A DNA stretch of 64,000 nucleotides from Epithemia pelagica (lineage: Eukaryota; Bacillariophyta; Bacillariophyceae; Surirellales; Surirellaceae): contig OX337239.1 in assembly GCA_946965045.2 (NCBI GenBank), positions 1,240,001 to 1,304,000 of the forward strand, in the 5' to 3' direction. The notes under the pieces are model-generated. The model worked only from the letters and a program-made list of their open reading frames with translations, was not told the DNA's origin and did no database searches. Shown piece by piece: positions 46,282 through 55,582 of this stretch. The stretch's first letter is position 1. Every line of letters starts with the position of its first letter. Made by a program: the position numbers and the translations under genes.

Positions 46282-46572
46282 CCTGTGTTCAATTCAATCG
46301 AGAGGGCAAACCAAAGGTTAACAAGGAGAAAAATAGGGGTGCTTGTGCTTCCGGTAGGACTTGTAGCTATGAGGGGTGGAGAAACAAGAGTGCTTCCAAC
46401 TCTAGTTTGCCACACTGGGAAGATGAGGCTGCAATTGATGTTTCTTGGGTAATGGTCAACACTTTCTTTCCGTGTTGTATGGTGTTGCCTAATCTTCGTT
46501 CTATTCGTCGAATTCTGGGTACTGTGGAGGAACAGTGAAATTGAAATATGAAATACACCATGAACATGAACG
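46282..46572. other. Intergenic flank between heme oxygenase and hAT element
   Basis: A plus-strand ORF crosses this interval but lacks any domain and overlaps the heme oxygenase 5' end. No gene is called. Confidence 0.4.
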
Positions 46573-46580
46573 GCCCGAGG
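46573..46580. repeat. 8 bp target-site duplication (left), GCCCGAGG
   Basis: GCCCGAGG directly precedes the terminal CAGGG and recurs at 53633-53640. An 8 bp duplication is the hallmark of hAT insertion. Confidence 0.95.
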
Positions 46581-46596
46581 CAGGGTTGTGAATTAC
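46581..46596 (+). repeat. Left terminal inverted repeat of hAT element
   Basis: CAGGGTTGTGAATTAC, perfect inverse match to 53617-53632. CAGGG ends are typical of hAT. Confidence 0.95.
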
Positions 46597-46880
46597 AAAT
46601 TACCCATTTTAGCACAATTCCAAGAATTATAATAAAATTACCCTAACATCACCAATTCATCTTATCTTCCACAATCCCCATCGCATTTGAATAAATTACC
46701 TAATTATCTTTCATATGTTTCCCACCATAGAGCAAATTACTATATTCAATTCTAGTCTCCTAGCTCCATGTAATTGAGACCCTTATTCCATTCCCCCCCT
46801 CTCACGATCCATATAATTAGTCCCCAATTACACATCATACCCCCCATTGAATTATCAAATCACTCCCTATCCACATGTAT
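46597..46880. repeat. Left subterminal AATTAC-type repeats
   Basis: AT-rich DNA with AATTACC, ATTACC or ATTAC units repeated at irregular spacing, mirrored by GGTAATT units at the other end. Probable transposase-binding zone. Confidence 0.6.
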
Positions 46881-46985
46881 TACTGGAATTTGGTCGAATA
46901 ATAATGAACTTCTATAGAGTTTTCTTTGCTCATTCGTTACAACAACAGATGAGGAATGGTGAATGAAAGAACACACCATGTACCA

Positions 46986-47070
46986 TGCACCTCCACCACC
47001 ACCACTCATTTGCGTTTGTGCAGATCTTGCACCTCCACCACCACCACTCATTTGCGTTTGGTTTGTGCAG
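46986..47070 (+). repeat. Tandem duplication (about 42 bp unit) in the transposase leader
   Basis: The CACCTCCACCACCACCACTC...TTTGTGCAGATC segment occurs twice in a row upstream of the transposase ATG. It probably lies in the 5' leader or promoter. Confidence 0.75.
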
Positions 47071-47183
47071 ATCTGCAGATCCGTTTCTCTCCCTCTCTTC
47101 AACAACACTCAGACTCTCTTCCCCCTCCATCGTCATACTTCTTTCCATTTGTTGCAAGTTATTATTGATACACCTATTGCAAC

Positions 47184-50100
47184 ATGGCTCCCCCTTCCTC
47201 ACCAAAGAAGAAACCCAAACCACCACCGAAGAAGAAACAGTCCTCCAGCACCAAGAAGAAAAGCGCTCCCAACAAAAAGAAGCCTTCTGCTTTAGAGGCT
47301 CAACAAGCTTTGATCGAGAAGGATTTTGGTGAGGATGTACAGGCAACCAAAGACGTGAACCAAATGGAGAAAGATGTTCTCCCTGTGTACACAAGCATTC
47401 CTACTCTCTTTTTTGGTACCAAATCCTCTTCACAATATTGGGATTGGTCAATTCATATCAACTGGATTGAATTCGAGAAACTCGTCTCAAACAATAGAGA
47501 AGAGCTCGAGTCTTCTTTATACCCCGGATACCACAAAATAATCAAACTCTTCGATTCCTTAGTTGCCATCGATGAAGAGAAGACCAAGACTTTGTCGCCT
47601 CCTGATCTGAGAGACAAGTTTTGGAAAATGTCCCGACGTGTTCTCATCTGTCCTAGATGTTTCAAGAACAAGTCACAATCACTATCTGATTCGGTTATGG
47701 TTTGCTCGCACGACAAGGCCTCTAACATCTACCAACACATTAAAGGCCATCACAAAGATCTCTATGACACTATACAGGCTGGCGGAAGTATATTGGGGCG
47801 GAATCCGAAACCCCCACCGTCTAACCAAAAGAAGCTATCAGGATTCAAAGCGCCAGTCCAACCACGCAAACAAGCCACCAAGGAACTCCAACGCCTCATG
47901 TATGAGTTCATCAATGACTGTTGTCTTCCAGCAGTAACAGTCGAGAAGCCCCAGTTCCGTGCTTTGTTGAAATATGCCTTTGACAACGGTTCCCAGTTAA
48001 AAGACTCTCGAGCTGAAGCCATGAGCCGACGGGAAATCACTCAGATACGGGTATCGTCGTACCAGGAGTTCATTGATGTTGTTTCCGATCTTGCACGAAA
48101 AGTCCGAGCTGAATACCGTCGCCTTTGTCAACATGAAATCCCATTCGCCACAGTGTGCCACGACATTTGGCAAGCACGGAAACACGACGTGCTGGGAGTA
48201 ACTATCATGTTATGTGACCCACGCAACTGCGTCATCTATCGCATACCAATCGGTCTGGCAGAAACACAAGGACATGCTGCTGTTGACGTTGCTGCCCTAA
48301 CGCATTCTCTTCTTAAAGCCGTGGGATTTCGTCCATCTGACCTTTGTGCTACAGTGAACGATAATACTTCCGCAGCAGTGCTAGCGGGAAAGTACATTGT
48401 TGGAGAGCATGCGAGTAAGGGCAAATGTGACATGCACCGTGCAGAATTGGTGCTCAAGCATGCTACTGGTTTGATTCAGCGTTATCAAAACAAGACTTTG
48501 ATCGATTCCTTTCCAGCATTTGTCGACGCCTGGCAGGTTGCTAAGGAGTTTGCTTCGTACCTCTGTTCCAGAAAAGCATATCACCGATTCGAAAAATTCA
48601 AGTCTGTTGTCTCATCTCTTGGATGGGTTGTTGTGTCCATCCCACTCCCCAACGATACTCGAGTGGGCGGCTGTGTGTTATCCATGGAGACGCTTCTCCG
48701 CATACTGTATCCAATGAAGGAGTATGCCTCTAAAGCCGTTGAGTCGGATCCTCACTTTATTACCCTCTTCAACAAGATCGACTGGACATTGATCTCGCAG
48801 TTTGAAGGAATTCTCCATCCGCTTCGTGGAGTCTCGCTATCATTGCAAACTGATGAACCAGGTTCTGGATCGGCTTCCCTGTTGGAAATCTATACATGTC
48901 GATTCCTTATCAAACACATGCGAACAGGTGTTGTTGGTTGTCTTCCTACCAATCTAAACTATGGTCAACAGTGGGACGCCAGCATCACCATGAAGGAGCT
49001 CGATGAAAAAAAACGGAAAAAGGTCAAGTTTGAGAAACTCGAGAAAGGACCTCGAGACCTAATCCGTCGCATACTCAAGGAATACGATTCATACTTAACC
49101 AACAAGGACGAAGACGGTCTCAAGGCCATGTGTGCCAACCCCCTACTTGTGAATGTGTATGAAGAACATCTCGTCGAATTAGGAGCCTACAATGAAGATG
49201 AAGTAAAAGAAATAAGGCGGCTTTTTATCGAAGACATGGTGAAACAATTCACAAACAAGAAAGTCTCACAAATTGGTGCTTTGATTGCCAAACAAGGAAA
49301 CATGGCAGTGTCGAACAAGAACACCGCTACCGATACTACAAGTACGGCTCGTACGGTTCATGCAACTGCTTCCAACGCGACCACGGGCGGGAAAGCCACT
49401 GCAAACAACGATTCCGATTCCGATTCTGATACCTATGTCCCACTCAACCCATTTGAGAAAATTCGAAGATCGAGGGAGTTGAAAAAACAGGCACGACTAC
49501 AATTGAGTGGGACGGCTGTAATGGGCGGTCAAGAAGCAGAAATCGTTGCGGCATTGCGGAAAGTATGCACAGAAGCATTCGACGAATACCGTTCCATGTG
49601 TTCGAAGAAGGTGGAACATCAGTGGGATACTGTTATACAGAATTATCCCACGAAGCAGTTGGATAAAGATTCAGAGAAGTGGACAGACGATGAGACAAAC
49701 GAGTTTCTCGAATACTGTTCGGAACACAACTTCCTGAAGGTTGGCAAATACTTTGACGTGATGAAATGGTGGGATGATAACAAAGGTGATTATCCCTATG
49801 TGTTTGTTAGCGCAATCATCTGGCTCACTAAGCCCGCTACAAACGCCTTCCAGGAACGCATCTTCTCTTTGGGAACGTGGTTTTCACAAAATAAGCTGAT
49901 GTCTAATCTTTTGAAAAAACATTTCGAAATGAGGACCATGGACTGCCTAACAAGGGAGCTGAGACGAGAAATCCAGCAACGGGAATCCGAATTGGAAGCT
50001 GTGAAGAGGAACAAGACAAAAGGCTCCACTCTGTCCAAGTATGTTGATAAGCGTCGTCTAGAAAGTGAGAAAGGTGATGGTACTGCTGACAAAGAGATTG

Positions 50101-51221
50101 AAGTTGTGGAAAAAGCAGATGAGACCTTGAATGAAGAAAGTGCCTCTCAACAAAAGACGGCCGTTAGGACAAAGTCCATTCAAACTGCCACTGAAGGTTT
50201 TAAGAAATATGTTCGAGCGGCAAAGTTCCCTGAGTCTGGTCCAATCTCCAAGGTTTCCGAAGATCCAACGTTAGAGATGACGTATTATCCACTGTCGGAT
50301 GACGACGAGCCAGATGGGAAACAAAGAGCCACTGCTAGTGGAAAGAAAGGACAGAGATCACCTACAACAGAGGAAGCGGATGGCAAACCACCGGCAATCA
50401 ACAAGAAAGCAAACAATGAAGCACCTGCAAAACCTAAGCAGTGGAACAGAGTCGTTTACACACGAGTCAGTGGTAAGCCGACATTAGATGACGCGGACTC
50501 AGTCATCTATTCCTTAGGAACTGCTGAAAGTATGGATGAAGACAGTGACTGCGCTATGAATCAAGTTGTCCGTGACATAGTCAAAAATCCCGAAAAGGTT
50601 GTTGTACTTGAGTCACTTGCAGGAAGTTCTGACGAGATTCCCTTAGAAGTTGAGGTAGTGAATGAGTCAAAGGGGGGAGAAAAGAGAAAGACAGTCAGTT
50701 CGGATTCCAAACAATCTCGGAAGAAGCAAAAGACGAAACAAACTACCATGACTGTAGCGGTACGGACATCGCCACCGAGGCGTGCAAAAGAAAAGTCACG
50801 CAATACACCTCCATCGGCAAAGCTAGTGCGTTCGGATGCAGCCAAAGGAAGTGGAAGTAAGAACAAAGCAAAGAAAACACGTGGAAAGTCAAAAGAAATC
50901 ACCCAGTCCAAAGAAGACGCCCATAGTTTGGTCGAGGAAGACACACCCGGTGATCCACATAACGATCATGGAACGGATAAAGACAACAACGATTCCGAAG
51001 ACGACGAAGAGAGAAATCAAGATGGGCATGAAGGGGTGGATGTAGAAGAGATCAATGGCGACGAAGGTGATGAATATGATAGTAACAACGAGAATGATGT
51101 AGGAGAATCTATGGAGGAGCAGGAAGAAGACTTTGCCGTTGATGAGGGTGATGAGTGTGACGAGAGTGATGAGCAGGGTGATGAGGAGGGTGATGTGGAG
51201 GGTGACGATGAGAACGAGTAA
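47184..51221 (+). CDS. hAT-family transposase, extended acidic C-terminus
   Basis: Catalyses cut-and-paste transposition. 1,345 residues. The N-terminus is Lys/Pro-rich, like a nuclear localisation signal. A BED-type finger is at about 156-190 (CPRC...HIKGHH). The RNase H-like core shows Asp327 (CHDIWQAR), Asp393 (VNDNTSAAV) and the CxxH signature Cys415/His418 (CDMHRAEL). The hAT dimerisation region (about 862-905) reads WWDDNKGDYPYVFVSA...LTKPATNAFQERIFSLGTW, with catalytic Glu891. Beyond about 920 comes an unusually long charged extension, Lys/Glu-rich and ending in about 70 residues dominated by Asp and Glu. Typical hAT transposases are 600-900 residues, so this tail is extra. The frame is intact with an ATG close to the leader repeats. 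Confidence 0.95.
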   Translation: MAPPSSPKKKPKPPPKKKQSSSTKKKSAPNKKKPSALEAQQALIEKDFGEDVQATKDVNQMEKDVLPVYTSIPTLFFGTKSSSQYWDWSIHINWIEFEKLVSNNREELESSLYPGYHKIIKLFDSLVAIDEEKTKTLSPPDLRDKFWKMSRRVLICPRCFKNKSQSLSDSVMVCSHDKASNIYQHIKGHHKDLYDTIQAGGSILGRNPKPPPSNQKKLSGFKAPVQPRKQATKELQRLMYEFINDCCLPAVTVEKPQFRALLKYAFDNGSQLKDSRAEAMSRREITQIRVSSYQEFIDVVSDLARKVRAEYRRLCQHEIPFATVCHDIWQARKHDVLGVTIMLCDPRNCVIYRIPIGLAETQGHAAVDVAALTHSLLKAVGFRPSDLCATVNDNTSAAVLAGKYIVGEHASKGKCDMHRAELVLKHATGLIQRYQNKTLIDSFPAFVDAWQVAKEFASYLCSRKAYHRFEKFKSVVSSLGWVVVSIPLPNDTRVGGCVLSMETLLRILYPMKEYASKAVESDPHFITLFNKIDWTLISQFEGILHPLRGVSLSLQTDEPGSGSASLLEIYTCRFLIKHMRTGVVGCLPTNLNYGQQWDASITMKELDEKKRKKVKFEKLEKGPRDLIRRILKEYDSYLTNKDEDGLKAMCANPLLVNVYEEHLVELGAYNEDEVKEIRRLFIEDMVKQFTNKKVSQIGALIAKQGNMAVSNKNTATDTTSTARTVHATASNATTGGKATANNDSDSDSDTYVPLNPFEKIRRSRELKKQARLQLSGTAVMGGQEAEIVAALRKVCTEAFDEYRSMCSKKVEHQWDTVIQNYPTKQLDKDSEKWTDDETNEFLEYCSEHNFLKVGKYFDVMKWWDDNKGDYPYVFVSAIIWLTKPATNAFQERIFSLGTWFSQNKLMSNLLKKHFEMRTMDCLTRELRREIQQRESELEAVKRNKTKGSTLSKYVDKRRLESEKGDGTADKEIEVVEKADETLNEESASQQKTAVRTKSIQTATEGFKKYVRAAKFPESGPISKVSEDPTLEMTYYPLSDDDEPDGKQRATASGKKGQRSPTTEEADGKPPAINKKANNEAPAKPKQWNRVVYTRVSGKPTLDDADSVIYSLGTAESMDEDSDCAMNQVVRDIVKNPEKVVVLESLAGSSDEIPLEVEVVNESKGGEKRKTVSSDSKQSRKKQKTKQTTMTVAVRTSPPRRAKEKSRNTPPSAKLVRSDAAKGSGSKNKAKKTRGKSKEITQSKEDAHSLVEEDTPGDPHNDHGTDKDNNDSEDDEERNQDGHEGVDVEEINGDEGDEYDSNNENDVGESMEEQEEDFAVDEGDECDESDEQGDEEGDVEGDDENE

Positions 51222-51275
51222 AATTGTAGGAGACCTACGAAGAAGACATTACATGATACATGATTAGTTTACTAT

Positions 51276-53099
51276 CTATAACTGTTTATAACTACCGTAT
51301 TTTCGAACGAGTTGTTGGACTCTGTCTTTTAATTCGTCACTCATTTCGGATTCGGCAATGATGGATTGCAGCTTGTGTCTATTCTCCGACACTGCACTTT
51401 GACTCAATGATCCAAACATTGGGTTAATAGACGACCAGTCAGTGGGATGAACCCATGATTCAAGATACTTGGATGTTAAATATCCACCTGTATCCTTCGG
51501 TACCCAACCCAAAAATTGGGTCCATCTGATCACGTGAATATCAGAAGGAATACCATCCGATCGACCAAATGATGACTCGACAATAATCGCGGCGGTTTTG
51601 TATCCGATACCAGTGAGGGTAGACAGTTCTTCGATCGTGATGTTGGAAGGAATTCGCCCACCATAATGCTTCATAAAGTAGTTTGCTGCATTAATTATGC
51701 GTTCTGTGTTCTGGTAATACCGACCCGGTTCCGAGAACATGGAGCAGATTGCATCAGGTCCGAATTGATCGCTGGCATCGATCACAGCTCTTGAAGACGT
51801 GATCCCAAAAGAAAATATACGTGGCATGACTCGGCTAAGTTGAGAATCCGAAGTGCTCGATGACATACAGATAGTCATGAGGAACATGAAGGCCCTGTCT
51901 GCCTGTCGGTCATCTTTTCGAATTGATGCGTCAATCCATTCTTCCCAATTGTCTCTTGGGGAGATTATTCCCATGGACTTGGCCTTTTCGTGGACAGACA
52001 ACAGAGCAATAAGGTCGAACTTCCAAATCAAAGTCTGAATGGGACAGAAAATAGGAAGGTATGGAGGTTTGTCAAATACTTTTTTTAGCATTGGTGGGTC
52101 GTGAGGCATAATGCGGCGCTTTTCCTTTGTGCAATATTGGATTGTTTTTTTGGATCGCGACAACGATTTGAGAAACTTGGACATTTCTTGATTTCGGGCA
52201 CGAGTTGGATATAAGTGATAAGCCTGTCGATGGACGGGGTGTGCTTTTCTGGGTGAATGTGAAGGAGATTTCCGCTTCAACAGTGTCTGATTTGGAGAAT
52301 CTGATGGAGTATCGGTGGGAGTGTTAGATTCAGACGTTGGATCAGTGGTAGTACAAGTTTCTGGAGACTCGGGGACTGCTTTTTGGGATAGTTTTGTAAG
52401 CAGGTTGGAATATTCATCCCTGATACATCGCAGGTATGGTGAAATGTTTCTTGGTATATACACAGAACATGATGATTTGGATAAAGAAGAACATGGTTCT
52501 AGGAAACAGTCGGTGGTCATCTTCTGTGGTGATTGCTTGCAATATATAGTTGTGTCCGTGGATAATATCCACGAAAGAGCCATTGACTGAATGGAAGACT
52601 GTAGTGGTTGTTCGTTTGCTTGCTCTTGTTCGATGGAGGAAAAGCATTCAAGGGACTGTTGATTGTGTACGAGTTTGAAATGTGGTTTGCAATGAACATG
52701 AAGGATGATTGTTGTACTACCAGGGGGTTGATCAACAAAATGGAAGTGTTGATGTTGCCAGGGACCGGAAATTTCTGTAGTATTGTAGTCTTCCAATATG
52801 GTTTGGAGAACGATTGCTGAAATCAATTCAACTTGCGCAGAAAATGAAAGCAGATCTACTCGGCAGTCATGAGAGGCAGATCCAGTGGTATTGTGGGTTT
52901 GGTAGGAGATATGACCGTCCACTGAGAGTAGCCAATTGATTGTTGCTTGTTCAATGGATTTCAGCATCTCAATTCTGGATGAGGTATTTGTTGTTGTACC
53001 AACGTTGGACCAGATGGCAAATAACTCCAAGTTGCAATGCATGATGTACATTGGTCTGCAGAAAGATTGGAATTGAAGTGATGGAAGTTCCTTGTTCAT
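51276..53099 (-). CDS. Endonuclease III-like HhH-GPD DNA glycosylase carried inside the hAT element
   Basis: 607 residues, intact. The C-terminal domain (about 400-535) follows the Nth fold: a helical start (ADRAFMFLMTICMSSSTSD), NTERIINAANYFMKHYGGRIP, the helix-hairpin-helix LSTLTGIGYKTAA (492-504) with Lys501 at the catalytic position, and PSDIHVIRW with Asp520, the GPD aspartate. The Lys-Asp spacing is like that of bifunctional glycosylase/lyases. The four-Cys iron-sulfur loop of Nth and of plant DME/ROS1 is absent; the tail is helical instead. Residues 1-345 are unlike known glycosylases and carry a Ser/Thr/Pro-rich linker and a basic patch (RSKKTIQYCTKEKRR). It is convergent with the transposase and clearly inside the terminal repeats. 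Whether it acts in excision repair, cytosine demethylation or something else is unknown. Confidence 0.85.
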   Translation of the reverse strand: MNKELPSLQFQSFCRPMYIMHCNLELFAIWSNVGTTTNTSSRIEMLKSIEQATINWLLSVDGHISYQTHNTTGSASHDCRVDLLSFSAQVELISAIVLQTILEDYNTTEISGPWQHQHFHFVDQPPGSTTIILHVHCKPHFKLVHNQQSLECFSSIEQEQANEQPLQSSIQSMALSWILSTDTTIYCKQSPQKMTTDCFLEPCSSLSKSSCSVYIPRNISPYLRCIRDEYSNLLTKLSQKAVPESPETCTTTDPTSESNTPTDTPSDSPNQTLLKRKSPSHSPRKAHPVHRQAYHLYPTRARNQEMSKFLKSLSRSKKTIQYCTKEKRRIMPHDPPMLKKVFDKPPYLPIFCPIQTLIWKFDLIALLSVHEKAKSMGIISPRDNWEEWIDASIRKDDRQADRAFMFLMTICMSSSTSDSQLSRVMPRIFSFGITSSRAVIDASDQFGPDAICSMFSEPGRYYQNTERIINAANYFMKHYGGRIPSNITIEELSTLTGIGYKTAAIIVESSFGRSDGIPSDIHVIRWTQFLGWVPKDTGGYLTSKYLESWVHPTDWSSINPMFGSLSQSAVSENRHKLQSIIAESEMSDELKDRVQQLVRKYGSYKQL

Positions 53100-53219
53100 T
53101 ATTGGTTATTGTGAAGAAGTCAACAGGACAAGCTGTAGAGGTACAACGACGAATGAACACAGAACACATGACCTCTGGGAGCACGAATTCTGAGCACTGA
53201 GTACTGAGCACTACGCACT

Positions 53220-53616
53220 AATCAACACTGTGAACTGCATGGGAGCGTAAAAAATTATGATAATTTGGTAATTAATTGGGTAATAGAATGGAAATTTATT
53301 CAATTACTCATTGGTGTGGTAATTTAATAATTCTTAAAAATGAATTCTAGGTGGTGCGTTGAATATTGTTATTGAAACGGACCAATTCCAAGGCAAAGTG
53401 TGTGAGAAGGAAATTATGGTAATTTTTATAAATTAATTCAAACGGACAAGGAATTGGGAAAATTACAATAATTCAATTCGAAGACAATTGAGTGGATTTG
53501 TTAATTCAATAATTATATTCTAAATTATATTAGGGTTAAATTAATTTTGATATTAAATTAAAGAGAGAATACAAGGAGTAATAAATTATAAAATTCCATT
53601 ATTAAGTGATTGTGCG
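53220..53616. repeat. Right subterminal GGTAATT-type repeats
   Basis: AT-rich (strikingly so versus flanks) with repeated GGTAATT, GGGTAAT and related units, mirroring the left subterminal zone. Confidence 0.6.
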
Positions 53617-53632
53617 GTAATTCACAACCCTG
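53617..53632 (-). repeat. Right terminal inverted repeat of hAT element
   Basis: Reverse complement equals the left repeat CAGGGTTGTGAATTAC without mismatch. Confidence 0.95.
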
Positions 53633-53640
53633 GCCCGAGG
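53633..53640. repeat. 8 bp target-site duplication (right), GCCCGAGG
   Basis: Direct repeat of 46573-46580. Confidence 0.95.
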
Positions 53641-53974
53641 TGTTGACGTTTGTTCTTTGGAAAGATATACGTCAGAAGTTTTTTCGTGTATACGACGCAC
53701 CACGGGGCGACCCCGTGCCAAGCACGCGCGACCACATGATGGATTTCATGCGACTGAGGAAACATCAATCTACAGGTAGACATCGTAGCATTGCTCCCTA
53801 CTGGAGCCTGGAGTACTCCTACTCCTAGGAGTACCTCATACCCCATCATCGGATGAGAGACGTTCTTGTAGGTCGATGTACAACAAAACAAAACAAAACT
53901 ATTGTAGTTTAATCCTGGTCGAACGTGGGACAAAAAGGCACGACATGCCGCAGAGACATGCTACAGTCTGCAGT
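53641..53974. other. Non-coding flank with a 14 bp palindrome
   Basis: TACTCCTAGGAGTA at 53820-53833 is a perfect palindrome, immediately preceded by GAGTACTC. No gene was recognised. Confidence 0.5.
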
Positions 53975-55582
53975 TTACGTGGAAGCACGAGGCTGCCGTT
54001 GCGATAGGTTCTGCAGCAGCCACGAAGGACGACGGAAGGAACGGCGTCGTTTGGGTGGTGCCCGCGGGTAGGGTTGTTCTGGTAGATCCTCCTCCTTCCC
54101 CTGCTGCAACTTGGTCGTGGCCTCGTGACTCGTGGGAGTTTGCATCATGGTGGTGGTGTTGTTGCTCTTCTTGCTGGTTTGGTTTCGGTGAAACCATTTG
54201 GAAACATCCAAAGGACTCTTTGAACTACCAGTGTTGCCAGAGTCACGACGACAAACGCGACGGGCCGAACGTCGACGGCATGATTTTTCTTCTGGTACGA
54301 GTAGTTGTGGACCATTCGTTGGTTCCACCACCAGCGCAGTAGTGGTTGGAGGGGAGGAGGATGCGGTCACGGTAATGGTGGCCCGACGACGAAGACGAGA
54401 GGATGGTGCTGTGTTTTTGCTGCCAAGTCCTTGCTTACTGGTTTTGGTGGCCCCTGTCGCTGGTACAGAGTGGTGAACACTGACAAATTTGGTGCTGCTC
54501 TTCCAGGAAAGACCCCGAGCCAGACCACCCAGTCCATTGCCGGGGCGACGAACATTGTTGTTGTTGTTGTCGGGGGCTTGGTGTTCTGGACTAGTACGAA
54601 ACTGCAGAAGCAGTCGAACGCTCGACCAGGAATGTCGGCGTTTTCTTCTTTGATTCTCATGACCCGTATCATCGTTGCCGCTAACCGTGCTGTCACAGTT
54701 GCTACTAATATCGGAAATGTCATCCTCATCCAGAGTACAGTATTCTTGTTGATCATCATCATCATCAAGTTGCTTCCGGTAGTGGGCTGCCTTGAGGTCA
54801 ATCTCTTCGGAATCTTCATCATCAGGATCTTTATCCATGAAGGCCAATGACGATACTGTGCTGGCAATCCTAGCAATGTTGTTGTGATTGCTGTCGTCGT
54901 CCACGGTCCGCGTTTCCAAAAAGGTCTTGATCGTAGGAGGAGGAGGGGGTGGGGTAGGTTGGTCTCCGTCGTGAAGATCATGGAGACTGCCGGGGGTACG
55001 CGATGGTAACGAGGAGGAGGAAGAACCCGTCACACTCGTGACCCGGGGCACATCTCGTATGTCTTTTGGCCATGAGGTTTCACCGCTCGTGTGGAACCAG
55101 GACGACGCCTTGGGAAGGGAGGAGGGATGACCCGTCCTCGAGATGGGCGCACTGTGTTTTTTGGCAGAACTGGGCCGTCGTCGTTGGGGCAAAGAACACG
55201 AGGCAACCCCCGTAGTGCGAAACGTAGTCGTTGTCGTCTGTGGACGGCCCCTCCCGGCATCTTCCAACGCAACGTTGGTGGAAAAGTGGTGCAATGCCGT
55301 GTCTACGGTGGGCTCGTTTGGAATGCTTCCAATCATCATGGTTGTTGTAGTGGTAGGATGGTCCTCAACCCCACAACTATGGATGGAGGGCCACGAGTCT
55401 GACACGGAAACAGGAGCACCATGTCCGGAACGAAACATGACCATGCTCGGAACGCTATCGTCAATCTCGTGTTCGTTGGAAGAGTTGGAGATACGTTTCG
55501 ACCTCCGTGCCTTGTGTTGGCTGATTTTCATGAATGGATTGTTGGACTGGGTCATGATAGTCTCTTTCTTGTGCAGGTTCAT
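53975..55582 (-). CDS. Hypothetical, largely disordered protein
   Basis: A 535-codon frame; MTQSNNPFMKIS (about 55555) is an equally plausible start. Composition is Ser/Thr/Arg-rich, with a Pro run (PTPPPPPPTIK), an acidic middle (DKDPDDEDSEEIDLKAAHYRKQLDDDDD) and strongly basic C-terminal segments (KSCRRRSARRVCRRD, PPKRRRSFRRPS). Basic serine motifs such as RRHSWSS resemble kinase target sites. No domain was recognised. The frame spans 1.6 kb without stops, while other frames are broken, supporting real coding. Function is unknown. Confidence 0.6.
   Translation of the reverse strand: MNLHKKETIMTQSNNPFMKISQHKARRSKRISNSSNEHEIDDSVPSMVMFRSGHGAPVSVSDSWPSIHSCGVEDHPTTTTTMMIGSIPNEPTVDTALHHFSTNVALEDAGRGRPQTTTTTFRTTGVASCSLPQRRRPSSAKKHSAPISRTGHPSSLPKASSWFHTSGETSWPKDIRDVPRVTSVTGSSSSSLPSRTPGSLHDLHDGDQPTPPPPPPTIKTFLETRTVDDDSNHNNIARIASTVSSLAFMDKDPDDEDSEEIDLKAAHYRKQLDDDDDQQEYCTLDEDDISDISSNCDSTVSGNDDTGHENQRRKRRHSWSSVRLLLQFRTSPEHQAPDNNNNNVRRPGNGLGGLARGLSWKSSTKFVSVHHSVPATGATKTSKQGLGSKNTAPSSRLRRRATITVTASSSPPTTTALVVEPTNGPQLLVPEEKSCRRRSARRVCRRDSGNTGSSKSPLDVSKWFHRNQTSKKSNNTTTMMQTPTSHEATTKLQQGKEEDLPEQPYPRAPPKRRRSFRRPSWLLQNLSQRQPRAST

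Larger units (their letters stand above)
46581..53632. mobile_element. Complete hAT-superfamily DNA transposon, 7,052 bp, with DNA-glycosylase passenger
   Basis: The ends are a perfect 16 bp terminal inverted repeat (CAGGGTTGTGAATTAC, its complement at 53617-53632) inside 8 bp target duplications. Two convergent ORFs fill it: transposase 47184-51221 plus, and an endonuclease III-like protein 51276-53099 minus, with only 54 bp between the stop codons. AT-rich subterminal zones (about 46581-46880 and 53220-53632) carry many GGTAATT/AATTACC repeats, as expected for transposase binding. Both ORFs are intact, so the element may be autonomous. Confidence 0.95.

Noticed and set aside
46188-46538. 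Plus-strand ORF as a gene interrupted by the hAT element
   Set aside because: It overlaps the heme oxygenase start, ends before the element and has no continuation beyond 53640.
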